DNA of 64,000 nucleotides, from assembly GCF_964253035.1 (NCBI RefSeq), contig NZ_CAXUQL020000001.1, positions 3,720,001 to 3,784,000 on the forward strand, read 5' to 3'. The position numbers and the translations under genes are program-made. Shown here one piece after another: positions 16,522 to 25,284 of this stretch. Below the pieces are notes generated by a model, which had not been told where the DNA came from, did not search any database, and saw nothing but the letters and a program-made list of their open reading frames with translations. The stretch's first letter is position 1, and the number at the start of each line of letters is the position of its first letter. The DNA is from Pseudorhodoferax sp032153935. GTDB taxonomy: Bacteria; Pseudomonadota; Gammaproteobacteria; Burkholderiales; Burkholderiaceae_C.

Positions 16522-17520
16522 GTGTTGCCCAGCCAGACCTTCCGTCCAGCCACGCCTGCCGCGTTCGAGCCCGCGCTGCTGCGCGCGCGCCGCCTGTTCG
16601 AATCCGACGACCTGGAAGACACGCGCGAACGCATCTCGCGCGTGATGCAGCCGCACGGCCTGCAGCCCATCGCGCGCGCCCACGGCGGACGCGCCCACAT
16701 GGACTACCTCAGCGTGGGCGGCATCGGCATCGGCACCATCGCCTTCGGCGAGGCCATGCGCGTGGACGTGGAGCATGTGCAGGACTACCACCTGCTGATG
16801 TTTTGCCTGCGCGGCCAGGCCGACACGCTGGTGGGCGGCCAGGCGCTGCAGACGCATGGCCTGCAGGGCCTGGCCTGCGCCCCCGGCGAGCGCTTCCTGG
16901 CGGCGCTGTCGGCCGATGCCGAGCAGCTGGTGCTGCGGCTGGACCGCCGCATGCTGGAGGCGCATGCCGGCCGGCCGATCCGCTTCGACACCGCCTTCGA
17001 CCTGCGCCGCCCCGCGCTGCAGGCCTGGCTGCAGCAACTGCACCTGCTGCTCAATGCCGAAGCCATGCTGGCGGCCGTGCATGCGCACCCGCTGGTGGCG
17101 CTGGAGATGGAGCGACTGCTGGTGCAGCTGCTGCTGGCCGGCCAGCCCTGGCAGGAGCTGCCTGCTGCCCCGATGCTGCGCAAAGGACAAGGCGGCCGTG
17201 CCTGCGTGCGCCGCGCCGAGGCCTACATGCGCGCGCACGCCGACGCGCCGCTGCGCATGGCCGACATCGCCGAGGCCGCCGGCGTGCCCGTGCGCACGCT
17301 GCAGGAGGCCTTCCAGCAGGCGCGCGACTGCAGCCCCATGCAGTACCTGCGCGAGCTGCGGCTGGATGTGGCGCACCGCCGGCTGCGCGAGCCGCAGGCC
17401 GACACCACGGTGGCCACGGTCGCACTGGACTGCGGCTTCACGCACCTGGGCCGCTTCGCCCAGGCTTATGCGCAGCGCTTCGGCGAGGCGCCCTCGGCCA
17501 CGCTGCGCCAGGCCGGCTGA
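16522..17520 (+). CDS. AraC/XylS-family transcriptional activator (AndR-like position)
   Basis: About 332 aa. The N-terminal part is an AraC_binding_2-like sensor (LLMFCLRGQADTLVGG, LACAPGERFLAAL), and the C-terminal 100 residues hold two helix-turn-helix motifs: MADIAEAAGVPVRTLQEAF and VATVALDCGFTHLGRFAQAY. I propose GTG 16522 as start, giving a normal family length; the open frame extends to 16354 but that part covers the operator repeats and reads as arginine-rich noise. It is divergent from the Rieske oxygenase operon and likely activates it in response to the aromatic substrate. Confidence 0.85.
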   Translation: MLPSQTFRPATPAAFEPALLRARRLFESDDLEDTRERISRVMQPHGLQPIARAHGGRAHMDYLSVGGIGIGTIAFGEAMRVDVEHVQDYHLLMFCLRGQADTLVGGQALQTHGLQGLACAPGERFLAALSADAEQLVLRLDRRMLEAHAGRPIRFDTAFDLRRPALQAWLQQLHLLLNAEAMLAAVHAHPLVALEMERLLVQLLLAGQPWQELPAAPMLRKGQGGRACVRRAEAYMRAHADAPLRMADIAEAAGVPVRTLQEAFQQARDCSPMQYLRELRLDVAHRRLREPQADTTVATVALDCGFTHLGRFAQAYAQRFGEAPSATLRQAG

Positions 17521-17535
17521 GCCCGGGCCTGCGCT

Positions 17536-18264
17536 TCAGGGCGTGGTCGCGATGCGGCGCAGGGCCTGCGCGTCGAGGATGGCGATGCGCTTGTAGCTGA
17601 GCTCGATCACGCCCTGCGCGACCAGGCGCCCCAGTTCCTTGTTGATGGTCTGCCGGGACAGCGTCAGCATGGAGGCCAGGTCGTTCTGCGACAGCCGCAC
17701 GCGCAGGTCCAGCCCGCCCTGGTCCTGCTGGGCGCCGTAGAGCTCCGCCAGGCTCAGCAGCGTGGCCGCCACGCGGCCGGGCACGGGCGCCAGCATCTGG
17801 TTCTGCAGCAGCGCGATGCTCTGGCGCTGGCGCCGCAGGCCCAGCCGGGCCACGCCGCGCCACAGCACGGGCTCGGCGTCCAGCACGGCGACCACGGCGT
17901 CGCTGGGCAGGTGCACGATCACCGAGTCCTCGTGGGCGTGGTAGTCATAGGGCAGCGGCACGTCCTCCAGCAGGCGGACCAGCGGCGCCACCTGGCCCGG
18001 CCCGAGCAGCGCGTTGACGTACTTGCGGCCTTGCGGGCTGCTGCTGATCTCCAGGCAGCCCGAGACCACGGCCATCAGTTCGCGCTTGCGCGGGTCCTGC
18101 GACAGCAACTGCGTGCGCCGCGTGTAGCGCTCCAGCCGGGCCGAGCGCATGAGCTCGTCCAGCCGCTGCTCGGGCCAGCTGCTGAAGAGCTCGATCAGGC
18201 GCAGCGCACGGGCGATCAGCGTGCGGCTGTCGGTGGCGTCGGCGGTGGTGGACATGGGTGGCAT
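17536..18264 (-). CDS. Crp/Fnr-family transcriptional regulator
   Basis: About 242 aa. The N-terminal cyclic-nucleotide-binding-like beta domain spans about residues 20-140 (LERYTRRTQLLSQD, AVVSGCLEIS); the C-terminal winged helix carries LSQNDLASMLTLSRQTINKEL. No FNR-type N-terminal cysteine cluster is present, so it is not an iron-sulfur oxygen sensor. Starts at GTG 18267, ATG 18264 and ATG 18255 are possible; GGGAGA upstream favours the first two. It is divergent from the porin operon, with a perfect 24-bp palindrome in between, and probably controls that operon and itself. Confidence 0.85.
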   Translation of the reverse strand: MPPMSTTADATDSRTLIARALRLIELFSSWPEQRLDELMRSARLERYTRRTQLLSQDPRKRELMAVVSGCLEISSSPQGRKYVNALLGPGQVAPLVRLLEDVPLPYDYHAHEDSVIVHLPSDAVVAVLDAEPVLWRGVARLGLRRQRQSIALLQNQMLAPVPGRVAATLLSLAELYGAQQDQGGLDLRVRLSQNDLASMLTLSRQTINKELGRLVAQGVIELSYKRIAILDAQALRRIATTP

Positions 18265-18294
18265 CACAGGGTTCTCCCGGGCGCGATGTTCGCA

Positions 18295-18338
18295 AATCTG
18301 TCAACGCGTTGACAGATTCGTTCGGCCGGCATTTCTAT
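18295..18338 (+). promoter_or_regulatory. 24-bp perfect palindrome overlapping a sigma-70 promoter
   Basis: Positions 18295-18318 read AATCTGTCAACG followed by its exact complement. The right half contains TTGACA (18309-18314); TTTCTA or TTCTAT 17-18 bp downstream (18332-18338) can serve as -10 for the porin operon. The TGTCAA-N4-TTGACA core is in the size range of Crp/Fnr-family sites and lies between that regulator and its presumed target. A regulator bound here would cover the -35 element and so probably represses. Confidence 0.65.
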
Positions 18339-18373
18339 CGTTGGGCGGCAACACACCAACGGAGACAAGACGG

Positions 18374-19429
18374 ATGAACAAGACAGCTGGCGCGGTCCTC
18401 GCGCTCGCGGCCTGTGGCGGCGCCTGGGCGCAGGGCAGCGTGTCCATCTACGGCACGGTCGACCTGGCCCTCTCGCGGGCCAGTTCGGGCGGGGTCGCCA
18501 CCACGGGGCTCAAGGAGGGCGGCCACACCGCGTCGCGCATCGGTTTTCGCGGCACCGAGGACCTGGGCGGCGGCCTGGACGCGCACTTCCTGCTGGAGGC
18601 CGGCCACGACCCCGAGACCGGTGCCGGCACGCTGCCCGGCCCAGGCCTGGCGTTCTCGCGCCAGGCCTTCGTGGGCATCTCCGGCCCCTGGGGCCAGATC
18701 GACGCGGGCCGCATGTACACGCCGATGTTCTACACGCTGTTCAGGGCCGATCCCTACGGCGTGAACGCCGTGTTCTCGCCCTTGAACCTGGTGTCGGCCA
18801 CCGATGCGCAGCGCGGCATCACCCCGTTCGCGGCGCGCGCCAGCGGCATGCTGCGCTACCGCACGCCCGCCGGCAGCCCCTTCCTCGCGGACATCGCCTA
18901 TGCGCCCAGCAAGGCGGCGGAGCCGAGCCGGCGCAGCGGCGAGTTCAAGGGCGCCACCTTCGGCTGGTCGCGCAAGCCCTGGTACGTGGCCTATGGCTTC
19001 CAGCGCGCGCGCTCCGGCACCGCCGCCGCGCCGGTGGCCGTGCCGGCGGTCACCACCTACCACGCACTCAGCGCGAGCTACCAGTTCGCCGAGCTGACGC
19101 TCTACGCCCATGCCATGCGCACCACGGTCCGCCATGCGGCGGCGCCCGATGCGCGCCTCTTCAGCCTCGGCGCCTCCTACCCCGTGACGCCGGTGTCCAG
19201 CCTCATCCTCGAAGCCGCCCAGCGCAAGGTCAGCGGCAGCGACCGTGCGCAGTTCGCCTGGACGCTGGGCTACGACCACCACCTGAGCAAGCGCACGGCG
19301 CTGTATGCGCGCTGGCTGGGGCTGGCCAACCGCGGTGGCGCCTCGGCCACGCTGGCCGGCGTGCCAGTCGTGGCCGACAGCGGCAACGGCGTGCGCGTGC
19401 TGGCCGCCGGCATCCGCCACAACTTCTGA
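18374..19429 (+). CDS. Outer-membrane porin, Burkholderiales type
   Basis: A 351-aa trimeric beta-barrel porin (Porin_4/OmpC-like). Signal peptide MNKTAGAVLALAACGGAWAQG, then SVSIYGTVDLALSR, the usual first strand. Other marks are SRIGFRGTEDLGGGL, AFSRQAFVGISGPWGQIDAGRMYTP in parts, alternating strands and the C-terminal GIRHNF with terminal Phe. RBS GGAGACAAGACGG precedes the ATG. As the first gene of an operon with a CoA ligase, solute receptors and DUF1254 proteins, it likely admits the unknown substrate through the outer membrane. Confidence 0.9.
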   Translation: MNKTAGAVLALAACGGAWAQGSVSIYGTVDLALSRASSGGVATTGLKEGGHTASRIGFRGTEDLGGGLDAHFLLEAGHDPETGAGTLPGPGLAFSRQAFVGISGPWGQIDAGRMYTPMFYTLFRADPYGVNAVFSPLNLVSATDAQRGITPFAARASGMLRYRTPAGSPFLADIAYAPSKAAEPSRRSGEFKGATFGWSRKPWYVAYGFQRARSGTAAAPVAVPAVTTYHALSASYQFAELTLYAHAMRTTVRHAAAPDARLFSLGASYPVTPVSSLILEAAQRKVSGSDRAQFAWTLGYDHHLSKRTALYARWLGLANRGGASATLAGVPVVADSGNGVRVLAAGIRHNF

Positions 19430-19445
19430 CCCCGGAGCCCATCGC

Positions 19446-21560
19446 ATGGACCTCTTCGCATCCCAGCACGCCGCGCTGTCCGCGCTGTTCGCACCGCGTG
19501 CGATCGCGGTGGTCGGCGCATCGAGCAGCGCGCAGAAGATCGGCGGCATCCCGATCGACTACCAGCGCCGCTTCGGCTTCGACGGCGCCGTCTACCCGGT
19601 CAATCCGCGCGCGGAGCGCATCCAGGACCTGCCGGCCTGGCCCAGCATGCAGGCCATCGGCCAGCCGGTGGACCTGGCGATCCTGGCCGTGCCCGCGCCG
19701 CTCGTGGACAGCGCCTTCGACGACGCCGTGCAGGCCGGCGCCAAAGGCGTGGTGCTGTTCTCCTCGGGCTTCGCCGAGGTCGGCGCCGAGGGCGCGGCGG
19801 CGCAGGCGCGCCTGGGCGCCAGGGCCCGCGCCGCCGGTGTGCGGCTGATCGGGCCCAACTGCCTGGGCTTCATGAACGTGGCGCGCCATGTGTACGCCAC
19901 CTTCTCGCCGGCGCCCAACGTGGGCCGCGTGCAGCCCGGCCGCATCGGGCTGGTCAGCCAGTCGGGTGCGTTCGGCGCCTACGCCTATGCGATGGCACGT
20001 GCCCGCGGCGTCGGCCTGTCGCTGTGGGCCACCACCGGCAACGAAGCCGACGTGCAGCTGGCCGACTGCCTGGCCTGGCTGGCGCAGGACCCCGGCACCG
20101 ACGTGATCATGGGCTACATGGAGGGCTGCCGCGACGGCCCGCGGCTGCAGGCCGCGCTGGCGCTGGCCCGGGCGGCGGGCAAGCCGGTGGTCATGGTCAA
20201 GGTGGGCAGCACCGCGCTCGGCGCCCAGGCCGCGGCCTCGCACACGGCCGCGCTGGCCGGCGACGACGCCGTCTACGACGCGGTGTTCCGCCGCCACGGC
20301 GTGCTGCGTGCCCGCACGCTGACCGAGTTCTTCGACCTGGCCCACAGCGCGGCCGTGGCCGGGCGCCCGCGCGACCGTTCCATCGGCCTGTTCACGCTGT
20401 CGGGCGGCGTCGGTGCGCTGATGGCCGACGACGCCTCGGCCCAGGGCCTGGAGGTGCGGCCGCTCGGCGAGGCCGCGCAGAACCGGTTGCGCGACTGGGT
20501 GCCGTTCGCGGCGCCGCGCAACCCGGTGGACATCACGGGCCAGGTCACCAACGACCTGTCGCTCATGGAGCGTGCTGCGCGCCTGATGCTGGACGACCAG
20601 CGCTTCGCCACCTGGATGGGCTTTCTCGCGGCCGCCGGTGCTTCCGATGCATTCTGGCCCGTGCTGCGTTCGCTGGTGGCGGCGCTGCGCGAGGCCTACC
20701 CCGACACGCTGCTGGCCGTCAGCACGCTGCTGGCACCCGAGCGCCGCGCCGAGCTGGAGGCGATGCGCTGCCTGGTGTTCGCCGACCCCTCGGACGGCAT
20801 CCGCACGGTCGCGGCGCTGGCCGGCCTGCCCCAACCCGGCGCAGCGGCGCCGGCCGCACCGGCCACCGGCCCGGCGGTGGCGCTATCGCCCGGCGCGCTG
20901 TCCGAGCCGGCCGCGCTCGCGCTGCTGGCCGAGGCCGGCCTGCCCGTGGTGGCCCACCGTGTGGTGCACAGCGCCGACGAAGCCGCGGCGGCGGCCGAGG
21001 CCCTGGGCGGCGCGGTCGCCGTGAAGGTGGTCAGCGCCGACATCGCGCACAAGTCCGACGTGGGCGGCGTGGCGCTGCGGCTGCAGGGCGCGGCCCAGGT
21101 GCGCGCTGCGTTCGAACGCACGCGCGCCAGTGCCCAGGCCGCGCTGCCCGCTGCGCGGCTGGAGGGTGCGCTCGTGGCCCGCATGGTGGACGGCGGCGGT
21201 GTGGAATGCATCGCCGGTGTGCACCGCGACCCGGTGTTCGGCCCCATCCTCATGTTCGGCCTGGGCGGCATCCATGTGGAGACGCTGCGCGACGTGGTGC
21301 TGCGCCCGCTGCCGCTGGCGCCGGGCGACGCGCAGGCCATGCTGCGCGAGCTGCGCGGAGCCGCCATCCTGGACGGCGCGCGCGGCCGGCCGCCGGTGGA
21401 CCGGGACGCCCTGGCCGCCGCGCTGCAGGCGCTTGCGGACTTCGCGCTGCGCGCCGGCGACACGCTGGCCAGCGCCGAGATCAACCCGCTGATTGCACGG
21501 CCGGCGGGCGAGGGCGGCTGCGTGGCGGTGGACGCGCTGGTCGTCGGGAGCGCCGCATGA
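19446..21560 (+). CDS. ADP-forming acyl-CoA synthetase (fused CoA-binding/ligase/ATP-grasp)
   Basis: A 704-aa cytoplasmic enzyme. Residues 1-130 form the CoA-binding Rossmann domain (AIAVVGASSSAQKIGG, YPVNPRAERI); about 140-460 the succinyl-CoA-ligase-like part (GPNCLGFMN, GLVSQSGAFGAY, TTGNEADVQLAD, VGSTALGAQAAASHTAALAGDD with the conserved His); about 480-700 the ATP-grasp domain (VAVKVVSADIAHKSDVGGV, GPILMFGLGG). It converts a carboxylic acid plus CoA and ATP to an acyl-CoA, ADP and phosphate. The start at 19446 is 16 bp after the porin. The acid is unknown; relatives include acetate, aromatic acid and pimelate synthetases. Confidence 0.85.
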   Translation: MDLFASQHAALSALFAPRAIAVVGASSSAQKIGGIPIDYQRRFGFDGAVYPVNPRAERIQDLPAWPSMQAIGQPVDLAILAVPAPLVDSAFDDAVQAGAKGVVLFSSGFAEVGAEGAAAQARLGARARAAGVRLIGPNCLGFMNVARHVYATFSPAPNVGRVQPGRIGLVSQSGAFGAYAYAMARARGVGLSLWATTGNEADVQLADCLAWLAQDPGTDVIMGYMEGCRDGPRLQAALALARAAGKPVVMVKVGSTALGAQAAASHTAALAGDDAVYDAVFRRHGVLRARTLTEFFDLAHSAAVAGRPRDRSIGLFTLSGGVGALMADDASAQGLEVRPLGEAAQNRLRDWVPFAAPRNPVDITGQVTNDLSLMERAARLMLDDQRFATWMGFLAAAGASDAFWPVLRSLVAALREAYPDTLLAVSTLLAPERRAELEAMRCLVFADPSDGIRTVAALAGLPQPGAAAPAAPATGPAVALSPGALSEPAALALLAEAGLPVVAHRVVHSADEAAAAAEALGGAVAVKVVSADIAHKSDVGGVALRLQGAAQVRAAFERTRASAQAALPAARLEGALVARMVDGGGVECIAGVHRDPVFGPILMFGLGGIHVETLRDVVLRPLPLAPGDAQAMLRELRGAAILDGARGRPPVDRDALAAALQALADFALRAGDTLASAEINPLIARPAGEGGCVAVDALVVGSAA

Positions 21561-22537
21561 CGCGCCGCCGCCGCCTGCTGTGCGGTGCGCTGGCGCTGCT
21601 GCCCCTGGGCGGGCTCGGCGCAGCCGAGGCCGATTACCCGTCCAGGCCGATCCGCATCGTCGTGCAGTACCAGCCCGGCGGCTCGACCGACACGCTGGCG
21701 CGGCTGCTGGCCGAAGGCCTGGCCAGGAAGCTGGGCCAGCCCGTGGTGGTGGAGAACCGCAGCGGCGCGGGCGGCATCATCGGCACCGACCATGTGGCCA
21801 AGAGCGCGCCCGACGGCCACACGCTGCTGCTGACCACGCCGGCGCCCGTGGCCGCCAACCTCTCGCTGTACAGCAAGCTGCCCTACGACCCGCGCACCGA
21901 CCTGCGCATGGTCTCGGACGTCGCGACCATGCGCACCGTGCTGGCGGTCCACCCCTCGGTGCCGGCGCACGACTTCAAGAGCCTGCTGGCCGTGCTGCGG
22001 CAGGCCCCGGGGCGCTACGCGATGGGGTCCTGGGGCCCCGGCACGCAGCCGCACCAGATCCAGGTCTACATGGACAGGACCTACGGCCTGCAGACCCTGC
22101 ACGTGCCCTACAAGGGCGAAGGGCCCATGGCGATCGACCTGATCGCCGGCACCATCCAGATGACCGTGGGCTCCGTCACCACGCTGCAGCCTTACATCGC
22201 CGCCGGCAAGCTGCGCGCGCTGGCCGTGGCCGGCCCGCGGCGCGCGCGGGCGCTGCCCGCGGTGCCGACCTTCGCCGAGCAGGGCTACCCCGACGAGGTC
22301 TACACGCAGACCGGCCCGACCTCGCTGATGGTGCCGGCCCGCACGCCCGATGCCGTGGTGGCCAGGCTCGGCCGCGCCGTGGCCGAGGTCGTGCACCAGC
22401 CCGAGGTCAGCCGGCGCATCGAGGAGCTCGGCGCCGAGCCGGTCGGCAACACGCCCGAGCAGGCGGCGGCGGCCTACCGCCAGTCGCTGCCCGTCACGCT
22501 GCGGCTGATCCAGGCCACCGGCGTGAAGCTGGACTGA
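21557..22537 (+). CDS. Bug/TctC-family periplasmic solute receptor
   Basis: A 326-aa secreted receptor that overlaps the synthetase by ATGA. Signal peptide through about residue 25 (LLPLGGLGAAEA), mature start YPSRPIRIVVQYQPGGSTDTLAR. Bug-fold signatures are GQPVVVENRSGAGGIIGTDHVA, APDGHTLLL, YKLPYDPRTDL-like LPYDPRTDLRMV and HVPYKGEG. No TctA/TctB membrane genes are nearby, so this is an orphan receptor as is usual in Burkholderiales; it may bind the carboxylate handled by the synthetase. Confidence 0.88.
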   Translation: MTRRRRLLCGALALLPLGGLGAAEADYPSRPIRIVVQYQPGGSTDTLARLLAEGLARKLGQPVVVENRSGAGGIIGTDHVAKSAPDGHTLLLTTPAPVAANLSLYSKLPYDPRTDLRMVSDVATMRTVLAVHPSVPAHDFKSLLAVLRQAPGRYAMGSWGPGTQPHQIQVYMDRTYGLQTLHVPYKGEGPMAIDLIAGTIQMTVGSVTTLQPYIAAGKLRALAVAGPRRARALPAVPTFAEQGYPDEVYTQTGPTSLMVPARTPDAVVARLGRAVAEVVHQPEVSRRIEELGAEPVGNTPEQAAAAYRQSLPVTLRLIQATGVKLD

Positions 22538-22564
22538 ACACCCCACACCAGGAGACACACCCCC

Positions 22565-23944
22565 ATGAGCACCACACCATCCTCCGCTGCGCTGGCCGCG
22601 GCGCGGCAGGCCCAGGCCCGCGCCATCGGCCTGTCGGCCTTCGTCTACGGCTACCCGCTGGTCGAGTCCTTGCGCACCTGCCGGCTGCAGACCTCGGCGG
22701 CTACGGCCGGTCCCGACCAGGGCTCGGACGCGCGCATGCCGATCGACCAGCTGCACCACAGCCCGCGGCCCTCGACCGACCAGGACCGCGACATCGTCAC
22801 GCCGGCCAACGACCTGCTCTACAGCACGGGCTGGATCCATCTGGGCGACGGGCCGCGCCTGCTGACGGTGCCGTCCTCGGCCGCGCACCCGGGCCGCTAC
22901 TTCGTGCTGGCGCTGTACGACGCCACCACCGAGAACTTCGAGAACCTCGGCCCGCGCAACTGTGCGGCCGCGGGTGAGACGGTCGTGCTGGTGGGGCCGG
23001 GCGGCCCCGTGCCCGAGGCGCTGGCCGGCCACCGCGTGGTGCGCTGCCCGACCAAGCTGGTCTGGCTGATCGGCCGCATCCTGGCCGGCGACGAAGCCGA
23101 CTGGCCGGCCGCGCGTGCGCTGCAGGCCGAGATCCGGCTCGCACCCGCGCCGGGCACGCCGACCGGGCGGCGACCACGTGGCGTCGATGCCTGGGAGGGC
23201 GCGCCGGTCGACACCATGGCGGCCTGCTTCGAGCGGGGCCAGCCGGCCGCGCAGGTGGCGCCGCTGTTCTTCGCCAACCTGTGCCGTGCGCTCGCCGACG
23301 CGCCGGGCCGCACCGAAGACCAGGGCCTGGTGGCCTGGTTCGGACAGGCCGGGTTGGTGGCCGGCACCCAACTGGCCTGGGACGCCATGGAGGCCCCGCT
23401 GCGCGCCGGCCTGGTCGAGGGCTTTGCCGAAGGCGTGGCCCTGGTCGCGGCCGCCGCGCGCAGCCGGCGCGCCCGGCCCTGGGTGCTGGCCGCGCGCGCG
23501 GGCCGCTACGGCAGCGACTACCTTGCGCGCGCGCTGACCGCCTACATCGGCCTGGGTGCGCTGGCGACCGACGAGGCGCTGTATGGCGCCGGCCACTTCG
23601 ATGCCGAGCACGCGCCGCTGGACGGGCGGCGGCGCTACAGTCTGCGCTTCGCGGCCGACGAGATGCCGCCGGCCGATGCGTTCTGGTCGGTCACGCTGTA
23701 CGACGCCGACCGCTTCCTGTACCGCAACGCGGCGCGCCGGCATTCCATCGGCGACCGCACGCCGGGCCTGCAGCGCGAGCCCGACGGCAGCCTGCAGATC
23801 GATTTCTCCCATGCGCCGCCCGCGCGCACCACCAACTGGCTGCCCACGCCGGCCGGCCCGTTCTACCTGATCCTGCGGCTGTACCACCCGCGCGAGGGCG
23901 TGCGCAGCTGGCGCATCCCGGCCTTGCAAGCACAGGAGGCCTAA
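22565..23944 (+). CDS. DUF1254/DUF1214 domain protein, first copy
   Basis: A 459-aa protein with an N-terminal DUF1254 region (FVYGYPLVESLRTCR, IVTPANDLLYSTGWIHLG, RYFVLALYDATTENFENLG) and a C-terminal DUF1214 region from about residue 330 (YSLRFAADEMPPADAFWSVT, HSIGDRTPGLQREPDGSL). No signal peptide. Family function is not established; members occur next to alkylsulfatase-like and catabolic genes. RBS AGGAGACAC upstream. TAATG overlap with the second copy suggests the two form a hetero-oligomer or act on the same compound. Confidence 0.82.
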   Translation: MSTTPSSAALAAARQAQARAIGLSAFVYGYPLVESLRTCRLQTSAATAGPDQGSDARMPIDQLHHSPRPSTDQDRDIVTPANDLLYSTGWIHLGDGPRLLTVPSSAAHPGRYFVLALYDATTENFENLGPRNCAAAGETVVLVGPGGPVPEALAGHRVVRCPTKLVWLIGRILAGDEADWPAARALQAEIRLAPAPGTPTGRRPRGVDAWEGAPVDTMAACFERGQPAAQVAPLFFANLCRALADAPGRTEDQGLVAWFGQAGLVAGTQLAWDAMEAPLRAGLVEGFAEGVALVAAAARSRRARPWVLAARAGRYGSDYLARALTAYIGLGALATDEALYGAGHFDAEHAPLDGRRRYSLRFAADEMPPADAFWSVTLYDADRFLYRNAARRHSIGDRTPGLQREPDGSLQIDFSHAPPARTTNWLPTPAGPFYLILRLYHPREGVRSWRIPALQAQEA

Positions 23945-25284
23945 TGGCACACACCGACCCGGACCGCGCGCTGGCCGACGAGGCCGTGCTCGCCACCTAT
24001 CCGCTGTACGAGATGTGCCGCATGCGGGCCGCCACCTCGCCGCGCCGCATCGAGGCGGCCGGCGCGGCGCCCGAAGGCCAGCGCTGGTGCAACGTGTTCA
24101 CGCATGCGCGCGAGCTGCTGCGCGCCGGCAAGAGCCGCGTGGTCACGCCCAACAACGACACGCTGTACACCAACGCCTGGCTCGACCTCGGCGCCGGGCC
24201 GCTCGTGCTCGAGGTGCCCGACACGGCCGGACGCTACTACGTGCTGGGCCTGCTGGACTTCTACACCGAGCCCTTCGCCCACATCGGCCAGCGCTGCACG
24301 GGCACGCAGGCGCGGGCCTTCCTGCTCACGCCGCCGGGCTGGGCCGGCGCGCTGCCGACAGGCTTCGACGCGCCCGGCGCCCACATCGCGGCGCCCACGC
24401 GCTGGCTGTGGGCCATCGGCCGCATCCTGGTCGACGGCCCGCAGGACCTGGCCGCCGTCCATGCGCTGCAGGACGGCTTCACGGTGCGGCCGCTGGCCGA
24501 CTGGCGGGCCGGCATGGGCGGCGCCACGCCGCATCCTTTGGCCTTCGACCCGGCCTGCGACCCCAAGGCGCCGCTGGATGCCGGGGGCTTCGCCGCGCAG
24601 GTCGGCCAGGCGCTGCGCGAGAACCCGCCGCCCGCGCACGAGGCCGCGCGCTTCGCACGCTACGCGCCGCTGGGCATCGCGCCCGGTGCCGGGCCGCTCG
24701 GTGCGCCGCAGCGCGCGGCGCTGCAGGCCGCGCTGGACCGGGTGCTGCCGGCCTTGCGCGCCCGGCAGGCCGGCCAGGTGAGCCCGGCCGGCTGGACGCT
24801 GATGCCGGTGGTGGAGGGCAGCTTCGGCGGCGACGACCTGCTGCGTGCGCTGGTGGCGCTCAAGTACATCGGCATGCTGGAGAGCCGCGAGGCGACCTAT
24901 CCGATCGCCTGGCGCGACGGCGCGGGCCAGGCGCTGGACGGCAGCCGGCGCTACCGCCTGCACTTCCCGCCCGGCGCGTTGCCGCCGGTCGACGCGTTCT
25001 GGTCGATCACGCTGTACGACAGCCGCGACTACATGCTGGTCGACAACCTGATCGACCGCTACGCCATCGGCGACCGCACGCCCGGCCTGCGGCGCGACGC
25101 CGACGGCGGCCTCACGCTGCACATCGCGCACGCGCCGCCGGCCGATGCGGCCGCGCGCGCCAACTGGCTGCCGGCACCGCCGGGCGGCTTCTACCTGTGC
25201 CTGCGCGCCTACCTGCCGCGCGCCGAACTGCTGGACGGGCGCTATGCGCTGCCGCCCGTCACCCCTGTGGAGGTCAACACATGA
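23944..25284 (+). CDS. DUF1254/DUF1214 domain protein, second copy
   Basis: A 446-aa paralogue of the preceding gene: VLATYPLYEMCRMRAAT, VTPNNDTLYTNAWLDLG, RYYVLGLLDFYTEPFAHIG in the DUF1254 half and FPPGALPPVDAFWSITLYD, YAIGDRTPGLRRDADGG in the DUF1214 half. The two copies share layout but differ clearly in sequence, so the duplication is old. Translation restarts within TAATG of the first copy and ends in ATGA with the hydrolase-like gene. No catalytic residues can be named. Confidence 0.82.
   Translation: MAHTDPDRALADEAVLATYPLYEMCRMRAATSPRRIEAAGAAPEGQRWCNVFTHARELLRAGKSRVVTPNNDTLYTNAWLDLGAGPLVLEVPDTAGRYYVLGLLDFYTEPFAHIGQRCTGTQARAFLLTPPGWAGALPTGFDAPGAHIAAPTRWLWAIGRILVDGPQDLAAVHALQDGFTVRPLADWRAGMGGATPHPLAFDPACDPKAPLDAGGFAAQVGQALRENPPPAHEAARFARYAPLGIAPGAGPLGAPQRAALQAALDRVLPALRARQAGQVSPAGWTLMPVVEGSFGGDDLLRALVALKYIGMLESREATYPIAWRDGAGQALDGSRRYRLHFPPGALPPVDAFWSITLYDSRDYMLVDNLIDRYAIGDRTPGLRRDADGGLTLHIAHAPPADAAARANWLPAPPGGFYLCLRAYLPRAELLDGRYALPPVTPVEVNT

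Noticed and set aside
20696..23950. 1084-codon open frame on the minus strand, and many other long minus-strand frames opposite real genes
   Set aside because: High GC makes antisense frames stop-poor. They are rich in Arg/His/Gln/Ala, show no family motifs and lie opposite the acyl-CoA synthetase, Bug receptor and DUF1254 genes.
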